Below are positions 36,286 to 44,767 of a stretch of 61,541 nt of DNA, piece by piece. The stretch lies in contig JASGCX010000015.1 in the NCBI GenBank assembly GCA_030053925.1, positions 1-61,541 on the forward strand, written 5' to 3'. A program made the translations under genes and the position numbers. The notes beneath the pieces were generated by a model, which worked only from the letters and a program-made list of their open reading frames with translations, ran no database searches and was not told where the DNA came from. Within the stretch, counting starts at the first letter, position 1. Every line of letters starts with the position of its first letter. The DNA is from Flavobacterium sp. (GTDB taxonomy: Bacteria > Bacteroidota > Bacteroidia > Chitinophagales > Chitinophagaceae).

Positions 36286-37068
36286 ATGAAAAAATATCTA
36301 ACAACAATTGCCTGCTTTATTTTTGCCATTACTATTGGCACATTTACCCAAGCCAAAGTTTACAAAGCACCAAAAGGCGAGTACTACCAACTAACTGTGT
36401 ATCATTTTAAAAACAATACACAAATAGCTACCACAGAAACCTATTTGCAAAACGTGTACTTACCAGCGTTACATGCCTTTGGCATTAAGCATATTGGCGT
36501 ATTTACAAGTATTGATAACGATACCGCAGCCGATAAAAAACTTTATGTGCTAGTGCCTATTAAAACCCTAAACCAACTAGCCAATATACCTAAAGTTTTG
36601 GCTAATAAAAAAGATAGTAGCAGCTATGCAACAGCCGCCTACAATCAACCGCCGTTTGAGCGTATTGAAACTATAGTACTCAAATCTTTCGAGCTAATGC
36701 CACGCTTACAAACACCACAACTTACAACACCCTTGCAAGAAAGAGTGTATGAACTACGCAGCTACCAATCGGCTACAGAAACATTGTATCGCCAAAAAGT
36801 AAAGATGTTTAATGCAGGTGGCGAAATAGCCTTGTTTAAAAGACTAGGCTTTAACGCTGTTTTTTATGCAGAAGTTTTGGCTGGTAGTAAAATGCCCAAC
36901 TTGATGTACATGACTTCCTTTAATAACAAAGCCGATAGAGATGCACATTGGAAAACATTTGGTAGCGATGTAGAATGGAAAACATTATCGGCTATGCCTC
37001 AATACCAAAATACTGTTTCAAAAAATGATACAAGATTTTTACGACCTACAAGCTATTCGGATTATTAG
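36286..37068 (+). CDS. NIPSNAP family protein
   Basis: 260 residues with a signal peptide (about 1-22). Two ferredoxin-like NIPSNAP modules are visible: Y-Y-Q-L-T-V-Y-H-F-K-N-N...Y-L-P-A-L-H-A-F-G-I-K-H-I-G-V-F (about 32-70) and V-Y-E-L-R-S-Y-Q-S-A-T-E...G-G-E-I-A-L-F-K-R-L-G-F-N-A-V-F-Y (about 150-190), with W-K-T-F-G-S-D-V-E-W (about 223). E-L-R-S-Y is the family hallmark. Function is poorly known. It precedes the rhamnose operon on the same strand by 118 nt; a sugar-related role is guesswork. Confidence 0.85.
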   Translation: MKKYLTTIACFIFAITIGTFTQAKVYKAPKGEYYQLTVYHFKNNTQIATTETYLQNVYLPALHAFGIKHIGVFTSIDNDTAADKKLYVLVPIKTLNQLANIPKVLANKKDSSSYATAAYNQPPFERIETIVLKSFELMPRLQTPQLTTPLQERVYELRSYQSATETLYRQKVKMFNAGGEIALFKRLGFNAVFYAEVLAGSKMPNLMYMTSFNNKADRDAHWKTFGSDVEWKTLSAMPQYQNTVSKNDTRFLRPTSYSDY

Positions 37069-37186
37069 AATGTACCTAAAATGCTAGATTCTATTATTAT
37101 TCACATGACAGTACATGATGGCTAATAAAGCGAACACTTTTACTTTGGTGTTTTATTGCTTTGTCCATAACTAAAACATCAAATTC

Positions 37187-38308
37187 ATGCAAGTTATTTT
37201 AGGCGTTATTTTTCATTTTATTGGCGGTTTTGCCTCGGGTAGTTTTTACATGCCTTATAAAAAAGTAAAAGGTTGGAGCTGGGAAAGTTTTTGGATAGTT
37301 GGTGGGCTTTTTTCTTGGTTAATAGTGCCACCAATTGCAGCTTACTTAACCATACCTGGATTTGCAGAAATCATTAAAAACACACCATCTAGTACACTTT
37401 CAGCAACATTTGTAATGGGCTTACTTTGGGGTATTGGTGGTTTAACCTATGGCTTAGGTGTACGCTATTTGGGCGTATCGCTTGGCAGTTCTATCATTCT
37501 TGGTTTATGCTCGGTTTTTGGGGCTTTAATTCCTTCAGTTTATTATTACTACAATCCTACGCAAGGCAAAGACACAATTGTAGATTTATTTACCAGTCAT
37601 TGGGGCATCATGGTAATTTTAGGGTTGCTAGTGTGCGTTGTTGGTATTATTATTAGCGGCAAAGCTGGTGCTATGAAAGACAAAGACTTAGCAGGCTTAA
37701 ATGATGGTACTAAAAATACTTTGTTGGATGGGCATGGGCATATTGATGCCGGTGGCAATGAATTTGAACTTGTAAAGGGTTTAATACTAGCCATTATTTC
37801 TGGTGTTTTGAGTGCTTGTTTTAGCTTTGGCATAGAGGCTGGTAGCAGCATGGGCACTACTGCAAACGAGCTTTGGAAAGACGCACATCGATTAGAAACA
37901 GGAGAGTTTTTATTTAAAAACAACGTCATTTTTGTAGTAATACTTTGGGGTGGCTTAACTACCAACTTTATATGGTGCATGATATTAAATGCACGAAACA
38001 AAACCTTTGGCGATTATACCAACAAACAATCGCCACTTCTTAAAAACTACTTACTCTGCGCCTTAGGTGGTACCATGTGGTTTTTACAATTCTTCTTTTA
38101 CGGTATGGGTGAAAGTAAAATGGGTAATGGCGCAAGCTCCTGGATTTTACACATGTCTTTCATCATTTTAGTAGCCAATATGTGGGGCTTGGCTTTAAAA
38201 GAATGGAAAGGTGTAAGCAAAAAAACAACTACCACAATTATTATAGGTATTATCACAATTATTGCATCGGTAATTATTGTAGGGTACGGCAATTCGTTAA
38301 AACCTTAG
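37187..38308 (+). CDS. rhaT: L-rhamnose/proton symporter RhaT
   Basis: 373 residues with about ten TM helices. It opens M-Q-V-I-L-G-V-I-F-H-F-I-G-G-F-A-S-G-S-F-Y-M-P, close to RhaT. Y-K-K-V-K-G-W-S-W-E-S-F-W (about 24-36) and W-G-I-G-G-L-T-Y-G-L-G-V-R-Y-L-G-V-S-L-G (about 83-102) are characteristic. It brings L-rhamnose across the inner membrane. It is first of the rhamnose catabolic set, with 19 nt to the next gene. Confidence 0.93.
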   Translation: MQVILGVIFHFIGGFASGSFYMPYKKVKGWSWESFWIVGGLFSWLIVPPIAAYLTIPGFAEIIKNTPSSTLSATFVMGLLWGIGGLTYGLGVRYLGVSLGSSIILGLCSVFGALIPSVYYYYNPTQGKDTIVDLFTSHWGIMVILGLLVCVVGIIISGKAGAMKDKDLAGLNDGTKNTLLDGHGHIDAGGNEFELVKGLILAIISGVLSACFSFGIEAGSSMGTTANELWKDAHRLETGEFLFKNNVIFVVILWGGLTTNFIWCMILNARNKTFGDYTNKQSPLLKNYLLCALGGTMWFLQFFFYGMGESKMGNGASSWILHMSFIILVANMWGLALKEWKGVSKKTTTTIIIGIITIIASVIIVGYGNSLKP

Positions 38309-38327
38309 AATTTAAACAGAATATTTT

Positions 38328-40448
38328 ATGTCAACAGCAGTATCAGAGTTTAAGCACGTAAGTTATTTATGGGACGATGCAACAGCAGCCTCTATGGCAG
38401 GCGATGAAGTGGCATTGCTCATTTATCGTTCTAATTTATTAGGTGCCGATTTACGACTTACAAACTATGGTGGCGGCAATACCTCATGCAAGGCTATGGC
38501 CAAAGACCCGCTTACAGGCCAAGAGAAAGAAATAATGTGGGTAAAAGGAAGTGGTGGCGATTTGGGCTCGATAAAAAAAAATGGTTTGGCTGCTTTGTAC
38601 ATGGATAGATTATTGAGTTTGAAAAACGTGTACCGTGGTATAAAACATGAAGATGAAATGGTAGAATTGTTTAACCATTGCATTTACGATTTGGCTTCAA
38701 AAGCACCCTCTATCGATACGCCTTTACATGGCTTTTTACCATTTAAACACATAGACCACCTGCACCCCGATGCAGCCATTGCAATTGCCGCCGCTAAAGA
38801 TGGCAAGCAGATTACACAACAATTATTTAGCGGTACCATTGGTTGGGTAGAGTGGCAAAAACCAGGCTTTGATTTGGGCTTACAACTTAAACAATGCTTA
38901 GATGAAAACCCTGGTATTCGTGGCATTATGCTAGGTTCGCATGGTTTATTTACTTGGGGCAATACTGCTTACGAAAGCTACATTAATACACTTGAAATAA
39001 TTGAGCGCTGCGCCCAATATTTACAAGAAAATATTGGTAAAAAAGCACCAGTTTTTGGTGGTCAAAAATTAGAAGCATTGCCAAAAGAAACTCGCATTAA
39101 ACAAGCGGCTGCATTAGCACCAATCTTGCGTGGTTTCTGCTCTTCACAAACAAAAATGATTGGGCATTTTACCGACGACCACAGCGTACTAGAATATATT
39201 AACAGTAACCATTTAGATAGATTAGCACCATTAGGTACTAGCTGCCCCGACCACTTCTTGCGTACTAAAATTAGCCCATTGGTTTTAGATATTCAAGCAA
39301 GCGACAACCTGAAAGATGTAGCAGCCGTAAAAGCTAAACTAGCCCCACAATTTGAGGCTTATCGCCAAATGTACACTAACTATTACAACACTTGCAAGCA
39401 CCCAAATAGTCCTGCTATTCGCGACACTAACCCTGTGGTAATTATCTTTAAAGGTGTAGGCATGTTTACTTTTGCAAAAGACAAACAAACAGCCCGTGTA
39501 GCTGCAGAATTTTACATTAATGCAATCAACGTAATGAAAGGTGCAGAAGCCATTTCGGAATACAAATCATTACCTCGTCAAGAAGCATTTAACATAGAAT
39601 ACTGGTTGCTAGAAGAAGCCAAATTGCAACGTATGCCTAAGCCAAAAGCACTAAGTGGCCGCATTGCATTGGTAACCGGTAGCGCCGGCGGTATAGGTAA
39701 GGCAATAGCTAAAAAGTTTGTAGAAGAAGGTGCTTATGTTATTTTAAACGACATGAACGCCGAGCGTTTAGCAAGCACTGGAGAAGAATTTAAAGCACAA
39801 TATGGTAAAGATGCGTATGCAACTGCCGTACTAGATGTTACAAGCGAAGCCCAAATTTTAGCTGCCATGAATGAAGCTGCACTAGCATTTGGTGGTGTAG
39901 ATATTATTGTAAACAACGCAGGTTTATCTATTTCTAAAACCATACAAGACCATACCGAAAAAGATTGGGATCTCTTGTACGATGTATTGGTAAAAGGTCA
40001 ATTCTTTGTAACACAAGCTGCTGTTGCAGTAATGCGCAAGCAGGGTATTGGTGGCGATGTTATTAATATTGTAAGTAAAAATTCGCTTGTAAGTGGCCCC
40101 AATAATGCTGGTTATGGTTCTGCAAAAGCAGCGCAACTACATTTAAGCCGCTTAAATGCTGCCGAATTAGGCGCCGATAAGATTCGTGTAAATGTAATAA
40201 ACCCAGATGCAGTTATTAGCGATAGCAATATTTGGGCTGGTGGCTGGGCCGAAGGCCGTGCAAAAGCATACGGCATAACAGTGGCAGAATTGCCCGCTTA
40301 CTATGCTAAACGTACATTACTTAACGAGATTATTTTACCTGCCGATATTGCCAATGCCTGCTTTGCATTTGTAGGTGGTTTGTTAAGCAAATCTACCGGT
40401 AACGTATTAAACGTTGATGGTGGTGTAGCAATGGGCTTTGTGAGATAA
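38328..40448 (+). CDS. bifunctional rhamnulose-1-phosphate aldolase / short-chain dehydrogenase
   Basis: 706 residues, a fusion. The class II aldolase part (about 1-430) has G-G-G-N-T-S-C-K (about 48-55) and the H-G-F-L-P-F-K-H-I-D-H-L-H-P metal/active site (about 137-150). The SDR part (about 440-706) has the Rossmann motif T-G-S-A-G-G-I-G-K (about 451-459), N-N-A-G (about 530) and Y-G-S-A-K (about 592-596) as catalytic Tyr/Lys. It splits L-rhamnulose-1-phosphate to DHAP and L-lactaldehyde and then oxidises or reduces lactaldehyde. This fusion is typical of Bacteroidota and Bacillus rhamnose loci. Confidence 0.93.
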   Translation: MSTAVSEFKHVSYLWDDATAASMAGDEVALLIYRSNLLGADLRLTNYGGGNTSCKAMAKDPLTGQEKEIMWVKGSGGDLGSIKKNGLAALYMDRLLSLKNVYRGIKHEDEMVELFNHCIYDLASKAPSIDTPLHGFLPFKHIDHLHPDAAIAIAAAKDGKQITQQLFSGTIGWVEWQKPGFDLGLQLKQCLDENPGIRGIMLGSHGLFTWGNTAYESYINTLEIIERCAQYLQENIGKKAPVFGGQKLEALPKETRIKQAAALAPILRGFCSSQTKMIGHFTDDHSVLEYINSNHLDRLAPLGTSCPDHFLRTKISPLVLDIQASDNLKDVAAVKAKLAPQFEAYRQMYTNYYNTCKHPNSPAIRDTNPVVIIFKGVGMFTFAKDKQTARVAAEFYINAINVMKGAEAISEYKSLPRQEAFNIEYWLLEEAKLQRMPKPKALSGRIALVTGSAGGIGKAIAKKFVEEGAYVILNDMNAERLASTGEEFKAQYGKDAYATAVLDVTSEAQILAAMNEAALAFGGVDIIVNNAGLSISKTIQDHTEKDWDLLYDVLVKGQFFVTQAAVAVMRKQGIGGDVINIVSKNSLVSGPNNAGYGSAKAAQLHLSRLNAAELGADKIRVNVINPDAVISDSNIWAGGWAEGRAKAYGITVAELPAYYAKRTLLNEIILPADIANACFAFVGGLLSKSTGNVLNVDGGVAMGFVR

Positions 40449-40542
40449 AAAAAGAATAGTTTTTGCAGAAAACGCAGATTTGGCAGAAAGGATTTTTGAT
40501 TCAGCGTTAGTCAGAATTTCTGCGAGAGCAATAAAAAATATT

Positions 40543-40857
40543 ATGGCAAGAGTAGCTTTTAAAATGCAACTGTTTCAAGGCTTTGAAGCAGAATACAAAA
40601 AACGCCACAACGAGTTGTGGCCTCAATTACATGACTTGCTAAAAGCAACAGGCATTAGCGAGTATTCTATTTTTTTAGACGAAACCACCAATAGTTTATT
40701 TGGTGTGCTTAAAGCCGAAGATCCAAAAGCATTAGACAATTTACCATCGCACGCAGTGATGCAAAAATGGTGGGCTTATATGGGTGATATTATGGCATCG
40801 AACCCAGATAACTCGCCTGTAAGTGTGCCGCTGAAAGAGGTGTTTTACATGCCGTAA
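40543..40857 (+). CDS. rhaM: L-rhamnose mutarotase
   Basis: 104 residues from the ATG at 40543 (MARVAFKMQLFQGFEAEYKKRH), matching RhaM length; the upstream frame is non-homologous. It interconverts alpha and beta L-rhamnose before isomerisation. Landmarks: E-Y-K-K-R-H-N-E-L-W-P-Q-L, H at residue 22 as likely catalytic base, Y-S-I-F-L-D, and W-W-A-Y-M-G-D-I-M. It is 94 nt downstream of the aldolase fusion. The 94-nt gap contains AGAAAACGCAGATTTGG, a dispersed-repeat-like sequence. Confidence 0.9.
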   Translation: MARVAFKMQLFQGFEAEYKKRHNELWPQLHDLLKATGISEYSIFLDETTNSLFGVLKAEDPKALDNLPSHAVMQKWWAYMGDIMASNPDNSPVSVPLKEVFYMP

Positions 40858-40904
40858 AAGCCCACTAAAAAGTGGTTTATGATACTAAAATAATTTTAAA
40901 AAAG

Positions 40905-40939
40905 TAGCTTTCAAAAGCCCCTGTTGGGGGTTGAAAGCT
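40905..40939 (+). terminator. hairpin between rhaM and rhaI
   Basis: AGCTTTCAA and TTGAAAGCT arms with a CCCC/GGGG extension and a 4-nt loop. The following bases are only moderately T-rich, so partial termination or mRNA processing is more likely than full termination. Confidence 0.5.
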
Positions 40940-40957
40940 TTTAAACCGAACAATTGT

Positions 40958-42232
40958 ATGTTACTGAATAAACAGTTGATTGAAGATCAAAACAAAGGCT
41001 TGTTAGCTACCCACAAACGCAACTTTGAATTTGTGGCAGAAGGCGTGGCTAACTTAGATGATGTACTTAAAAAATTAGTGGCTTTTCAAATAGCAATACC
41101 ATCTTGGGCTTTGGGTACAGGTGGCACAAGATTTGGCCGTTTTAGTGGCTCGGGCGAACCACGTAACTTAGAAGAAAAGCTGAGTGATGTGGGTTTGTTA
41201 CATGCCTTAAACCAATCGAGCGGTGCTATTTCATTACACATTCCGTGGGATATTCCTAAAAACCATGTTGCTATTAAAGCCCTAGCTGCAAGCTATGGTT
41301 TAAAGTTTGATGCAGTAAACTCAAATACCTTTCAAAACCAAGCTACACAAGAACACAGTTACAAATTTGGTTCGCTGCAACACGTAGATAAAGCCGTGCG
41401 CAAGCAAGCAATTGAGCATAATATTGAAGTGATACAACAAGGTGTGGCTTTGGGTTCTAAAGCATTAACCGTATGGCTAGCCGATGGTTCTTGCTTTCCT
41501 GGTCAGTTGAATTTTAGAGGTGCTTGGGAAAGAACTTACGAAAGCTTAGTAGAAATTTACGCCGCATTGCCAGAAGATTGGAAAGTATTTGTAGAGTACA
41601 AAGCATTTGAACCAAACTTCTACTCAATGAGTGTTGGCGATTGGGGGCAATCGTACTTATACGCTTCTAAATTAGGCCCAAAAGCCTATACATTGGTAGA
41701 TTTAGGGCACCACTTACCAAATGCCAATATTGAGCAAATTGTAAGCTTGCTAATGATGGAAAACAAACTAGCAGGTTTTCATTTTAACGATAGCAAATAT
41801 GGCGATGATGACTTAACGGTAGGTTCAATAAACCCTTACCAATTGTTTTTAATTTTCAACGAGCTAGTTGAAGGTATGGATGCAAAAGGCATGAACCATG
41901 CCACCGATTTAGGTTGGATGATTGATGCAAGCCATAATGTAAAAGATCCGCTAGAAGATTTATTACAATCTATTGAAGCAATTATGATTGCTTACGCACA
42001 AGCATTATTGGTAGATACAAAAGCATTGAAAGCAGCGCAAGCAGTAAACGATGTTGTAGCAGCGCAAGAAATTTTACAAGCCGCTTACAGAACAGATGTA
42101 CGCCCAATAGTAGCGCAAGCAAGATTGCTATCGGGTGGGGCATTACAACCGCTAAACTTATACCGTATTTTAAACGTTAGAAAAGAATTAGTAAAAGAAC
42201 GCGGCGAGAAAACAGTAGCCACAGGATTGTAA
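40958..42232 (+). CDS. rhaI: L-rhamnose isomerase (RhaI, xylose-isomerase-like type)
   Basis: 424 residues from the ATG at 40958 (MLLNKQLIEDQNKG). This is the Pseudomonas stutzeri/Bacillus-type sugar isomerase (TIM barrel), not E. coli RhaA. Signature segments: A-I-P-S-W-A-L-G-T-G-G-T-R-F-G-R-F (about 48-64), H-I-P-W-D (about 96-100), F-V-E-Y-K-A-F-E-P (about 211-219), D-L-G-H-H-L-P-N (about 248-255) and H-F-N-D-S-K-Y-G-D-D-D (about 276-286), whose Glu, Asp and His bind two metals. It converts L-rhamnose to L-rhamnulose. The gap of 476 nt to rhaB is filled by a minisatellite. Confidence 0.9.
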   Translation: MLLNKQLIEDQNKGLLATHKRNFEFVAEGVANLDDVLKKLVAFQIAIPSWALGTGGTRFGRFSGSGEPRNLEEKLSDVGLLHALNQSSGAISLHIPWDIPKNHVAIKALAASYGLKFDAVNSNTFQNQATQEHSYKFGSLQHVDKAVRKQAIEHNIEVIQQGVALGSKALTVWLADGSCFPGQLNFRGAWERTYESLVEIYAALPEDWKVFVEYKAFEPNFYSMSVGDWGQSYLYASKLGPKAYTLVDLGHHLPNANIEQIVSLLMMENKLAGFHFNDSKYGDDDLTVGSINPYQLFLIFNELVEGMDAKGMNHATDLGWMIDASHNVKDPLEDLLQSIEAIMIAYAQALLVDTKALKAAQAVNDVVAAQEILQAAYRTDVRPIVAQARLLSGGALQPLNLYRILNVRKELVKERGEKTVATGL

Positions 42233-42257
42233 TTGTCTGAACCAAAATTTAGAAGGA

Positions 42258-42705
42258 TTTATTGACCATTCACTTTTTCACCTTTCACCTTTTCACCTTT
42301 CACCTTTTCACATTTCACCTTTCACCTTTCACGTTTTCAGCTTTTCACCTTTCACCTTTAACGTTCTCACCTTTCACTATTCACCATTCACCATTCACCA
42401 TTCACTTTTCACGTTCTCACCTTTCACCTTTTCACCTTTCACATCTCACCTTTCACATTTCACATCTCACCTTTCACTATTCACTTTTCACCATTCACAT
42501 CTCACCTTTCACCTTTTCCCCATTCACATCTCACCTTTCACGTTTCACATTTTCACCTTTCACTATTCACTTTTCACCATTCACATCTCACCTTTCACTA
42601 TTCACTATTCACGTTTCACCATTCACCTTTCACGTTTTCACATCTCACCTTTCACATCTCACCTTTCACCTTTCACTTTTCACCTTTCACCATTCACCTT
42701 TCACT
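42258..42705. repeat. ~450-nt degenerate TTCACC minisatellite between rhaI and rhaB
   Basis: Tandem units of 7-9 nt on the theme TTCACCT/TTCACCA/TTCACTA/TTCACGT and TCTCACC fill the stretch almost without interruption. The plus strand is nearly free of G. One frame is open for 149 codons into rhaB and would encode S-P-F-T-F-H-L repeats, but this is explained by composition. It looks like slippage-driven DNA expansion and may tune rhaB expression. Confidence 0.9.
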
Positions 42706-42708
42706 AAA

Positions 42709-44091
42709 ATGCCCACACCCATTATTGCCATATTTGACATTGGAAAAACCAATAAAAAACTGTTTCTTTTTAACCAACAATATCAAATTGTACTAGAACA
42801 GCAACAAGAGTTTGACGAAATAACCGATGAAGATGGATTTGCTTGTGAAAATATTGAAGCCCTTACAAATTGGGTACATACATTGCTGCAACAGATTTTG
42901 CAAATGCCCGAATATTCATTGCAAGCCATTAATTTTTCTACCTATGGTGCAAGCTTTGTGTACTTAAATAATTCAGGTGAAATAATTGCGCCACTTTACA
43001 ATTACTTAAAGCCTTTTGATGAGCAGCTTAAAGCTAAATTTTACGCACAATATGGCGGTGAACAAGGCTTTGCTGTAAAAACCGCATCGCCAGTGCTAGG
43101 CAACTTAAATTCGGGCTTGCAGATTTACAGATTAAAGTATGAGAAGCCAGAATTGTTTGCCCAAATAAAACACGCATTGCATTTACCACAATACATCTGC
43201 TATCTAATTACAGGTAGGTTTTTCTCTGACATTACAAGCATTGGTTGCCATACAGGCTTATGGCATTTTACAGAATACCGCTACCATGAGTGGGTTTATA
43301 AAGAAGGAATAGGCGAAAAGCTTGCGCCAATTTATCCATCAAACCAATTAATGCACATCAACATCAACCATAAGCCCTTGCTATGTGGCACAGGCTTACA
43401 CGATAGTTCTGCCGCATTAATACCTTACCTGGCCAATTTTAACGAGCCATTTATTTTGATATCAACAGGTACATGGTGCATTACATTAAACCCATTTAAT
43501 ACCATTGCTTTAACTGCCCAAGAATTACAGCAAGATTGCCTTTGCTACATAGAATACAAAGGCAAGCCCGTAAAAGCTTCTAGGCTATTTGCAGGTTACC
43601 AACACGAGCAACAAACCAAACGGTTAGCCGAGCATTTTGGTGTAGATAAAGGCTATTATAAAACCGTTGCTTACAATGCTAGCATTATAGAATTGTTAAC
43701 CAATGTTTCAGCAGCGCAAGAAGAAGGTGAAGCCATGATGCAACAATTTGTTTTTGCAGAAAGAAACTTAACAACATTTAAGGATTATGAAACGGCTTAT
43801 CACCAGTTAATACTAGACTTGGTAAGCCAACAAATTATTTCTACTAACCTTGTTGTAGAGCAAAATAAAACCAAGAAACTGTTTGTAGATGGGGGTTTTA
43901 GTAAGAACCCAATTTACATGAATTTACTGGCAAATGCCTACCCTACAATAGAAGTGTACGCATCTGAAATAGCACAGGCCACGGCCATTGGTGCAGCTAT
44001 GGCTGTACATAAACAATGGAATAATAAAGCTTTGCCATTAGATACTATACAACTGAAAAAATACACTGCTTCTTATGCAGTTCCATTTTAA
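42709..44091 (+). CDS. rhaB: L-rhamnulokinase-like FGGY sugar kinase
   Basis: 460 residues from the ATG at 42709 (MPTPIIAIFDIGKTNKK). The longer open frame upstream is translated minisatellite and is rejected. FGGY features: D-I-G-K-T-N-K-K (phosphate-1 loop, about 10-17), I-N-F-S-T-Y-G-A-S (about 80), G-T-G-L-H-D-S-S-A-A (about 227, ATPase core Asp) and I-S-T-G-T-W-C (about 249), and F-V-D-G-G-F-S-K-N (about 390). It phosphorylates L-rhamnulose for the aldolase. It is shorter than E. coli RhaB (489 residues) and belongs to the Bacteroidota group. Confidence 0.88.
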   Translation: MPTPIIAIFDIGKTNKKLFLFNQQYQIVLEQQQEFDEITDEDGFACENIEALTNWVHTLLQQILQMPEYSLQAINFSTYGASFVYLNNSGEIIAPLYNYLKPFDEQLKAKFYAQYGGEQGFAVKTASPVLGNLNSGLQIYRLKYEKPELFAQIKHALHLPQYICYLITGRFFSDITSIGCHTGLWHFTEYRYHEWVYKEGIGEKLAPIYPSNQLMHININHKPLLCGTGLHDSSAALIPYLANFNEPFILISTGTWCITLNPFNTIALTAQELQQDCLCYIEYKGKPVKASRLFAGYQHEQQTKRLAEHFGVDKGYYKTVAYNASIIELLTNVSAAQEEGEAMMQQFVFAERNLTTFKDYETAYHQLILDLVSQQIISTNLVVEQNKTKKLFVDGGFSKNPIYMNLLANAYPTIEVYASEIAQATAIGAAMAVHKQWNNKALPLDTIQLKKYTASYAVPF

Positions 44092-44153
44092 CAGTATTAG
44101 CCGCTTTTTTGTGGTAAAACTGTAAGTAAAAGCTGTTTTTGGCATACTAATTT

Positions 44154-44163
44154 GTTGTGCGCC
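44154..44163 (+). repeat. 5' boundary of a decayed cassette-like unit
   Basis: GTTGTGCGCC matches the boundary GTTGTGC found in front of the ATPase pair at 53669. Seven bases pair completely (with one G-U) with GCATAAC at 44525-44531, which begins an attC-like start. Confidence 0.5.
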
Positions 44164-44235
44164 TAATGCTATGATGACAGAGCTAAACATAAGCCAACCT
44201 GTAAGAAGGATGATTTTTTAAATTACATTTAACCT

Positions 44236-44524
44236 ATGAATTTGACTGACAAAAACAAATATAAATTGGACTTTAAAAAGGAACTTGACTAGTTGGAAAA
44301 ATACGTTTCAACCGACAATGGTAACTGGACTGTAAAGGGTTTCATTGATGTTTACAAAAATATTTTTATCATAACGGAGGGAGTATTGAAAATAGGCGAA
44401 CAGTTGTAAAAGCATTGGTTTGCAATTTCAACACTTACCATTTTGCATTACATAACCACGGGTTGACAGAGAAAATAAAAGTTGAACAATTGGCATTACA
44501 CCTTGCTAGCAAAAAAACTACTGA
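44236..44524 (+). pseudogene. broken ORF of a decayed cassette-like unit, family unrecognised
   Basis: ATG at 44236 opens a frame of 18 codons, hits an in-frame TAG at 44290, then continues open (L-E-K-Y-V-S-T-D-N-G-N-W-T-V-K-G-F-I-D-V-Y-K-N-I-F) until a probable frameshift near 44370. Another frame then carries Y-H-N-G-G-S-I-E-N-R-R-T-V-V-K-A-L to the end of the unit (E-H-N). At least two lesions are needed to explain this. The N-terminal half recalls lone restriction-endonuclease-type genes, but I cannot name a family. The 3' end lies next to an attC-like start (44525-44545). Confidence 0.5.
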
Positions 44525-44545
44525 GCATAACATGGGGGGTTGCGT
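44525..44545 (+). repeat. partial attC-like start (decayed copy 7)
   Basis: GCATAACATGGGGGGTTGCG resembles the first bases of copies 2-4 (GCTAACATGGGGTTTGCC). The remaining ~175 nt of the element are not recognisable. Confidence 0.5.
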
Positions 44546-44767
44546 GTTGGTATTGGTGTACAATGAAAAACTGTTACAGAAAAAAGTAGTGGCTTCACCT
44601 AAATTTAACCATTATAATTCTTTCCTAAATCCTAATAAAATAGTCGCTAGCGCATTTAACGCTACCAAAAAAGAGGGCAAGAATTTAGTAGTAAACCTGC
44701 TACTCTTATTGGTAGTAGTTTTAGAACCAAAATAAAAAAGAAAGCATTTTAAATTAGAAACACTATC
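44546..44767. other. gap before GH51 gene
   Basis: About 220 nt with no supported gene. An in-frame ORF running through here (from 44415) has a non-protein-like Leu/Val-rich end and is rejected. The region must contain the promoter of the GH51-GH43-GH97 operon. Confidence 0.35.

Noticed and set aside
42262-42708. 149-residue N-terminal extension of rhamnulokinase with S-P-F-T-F-H-L repeats
   Set aside because: It is the translation of a minisatellite with no stop codons because of composition. Sugar-kinase homology begins exactly at the ATG at 42709.
44415-44735. 106-residue ORF as an intact gene
   Set aside because: Its first ~37 residues continue a frameshifted older gene and the end is a Leu/Val run after the attC-like start. 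It is better explained as part of a decayed unit.
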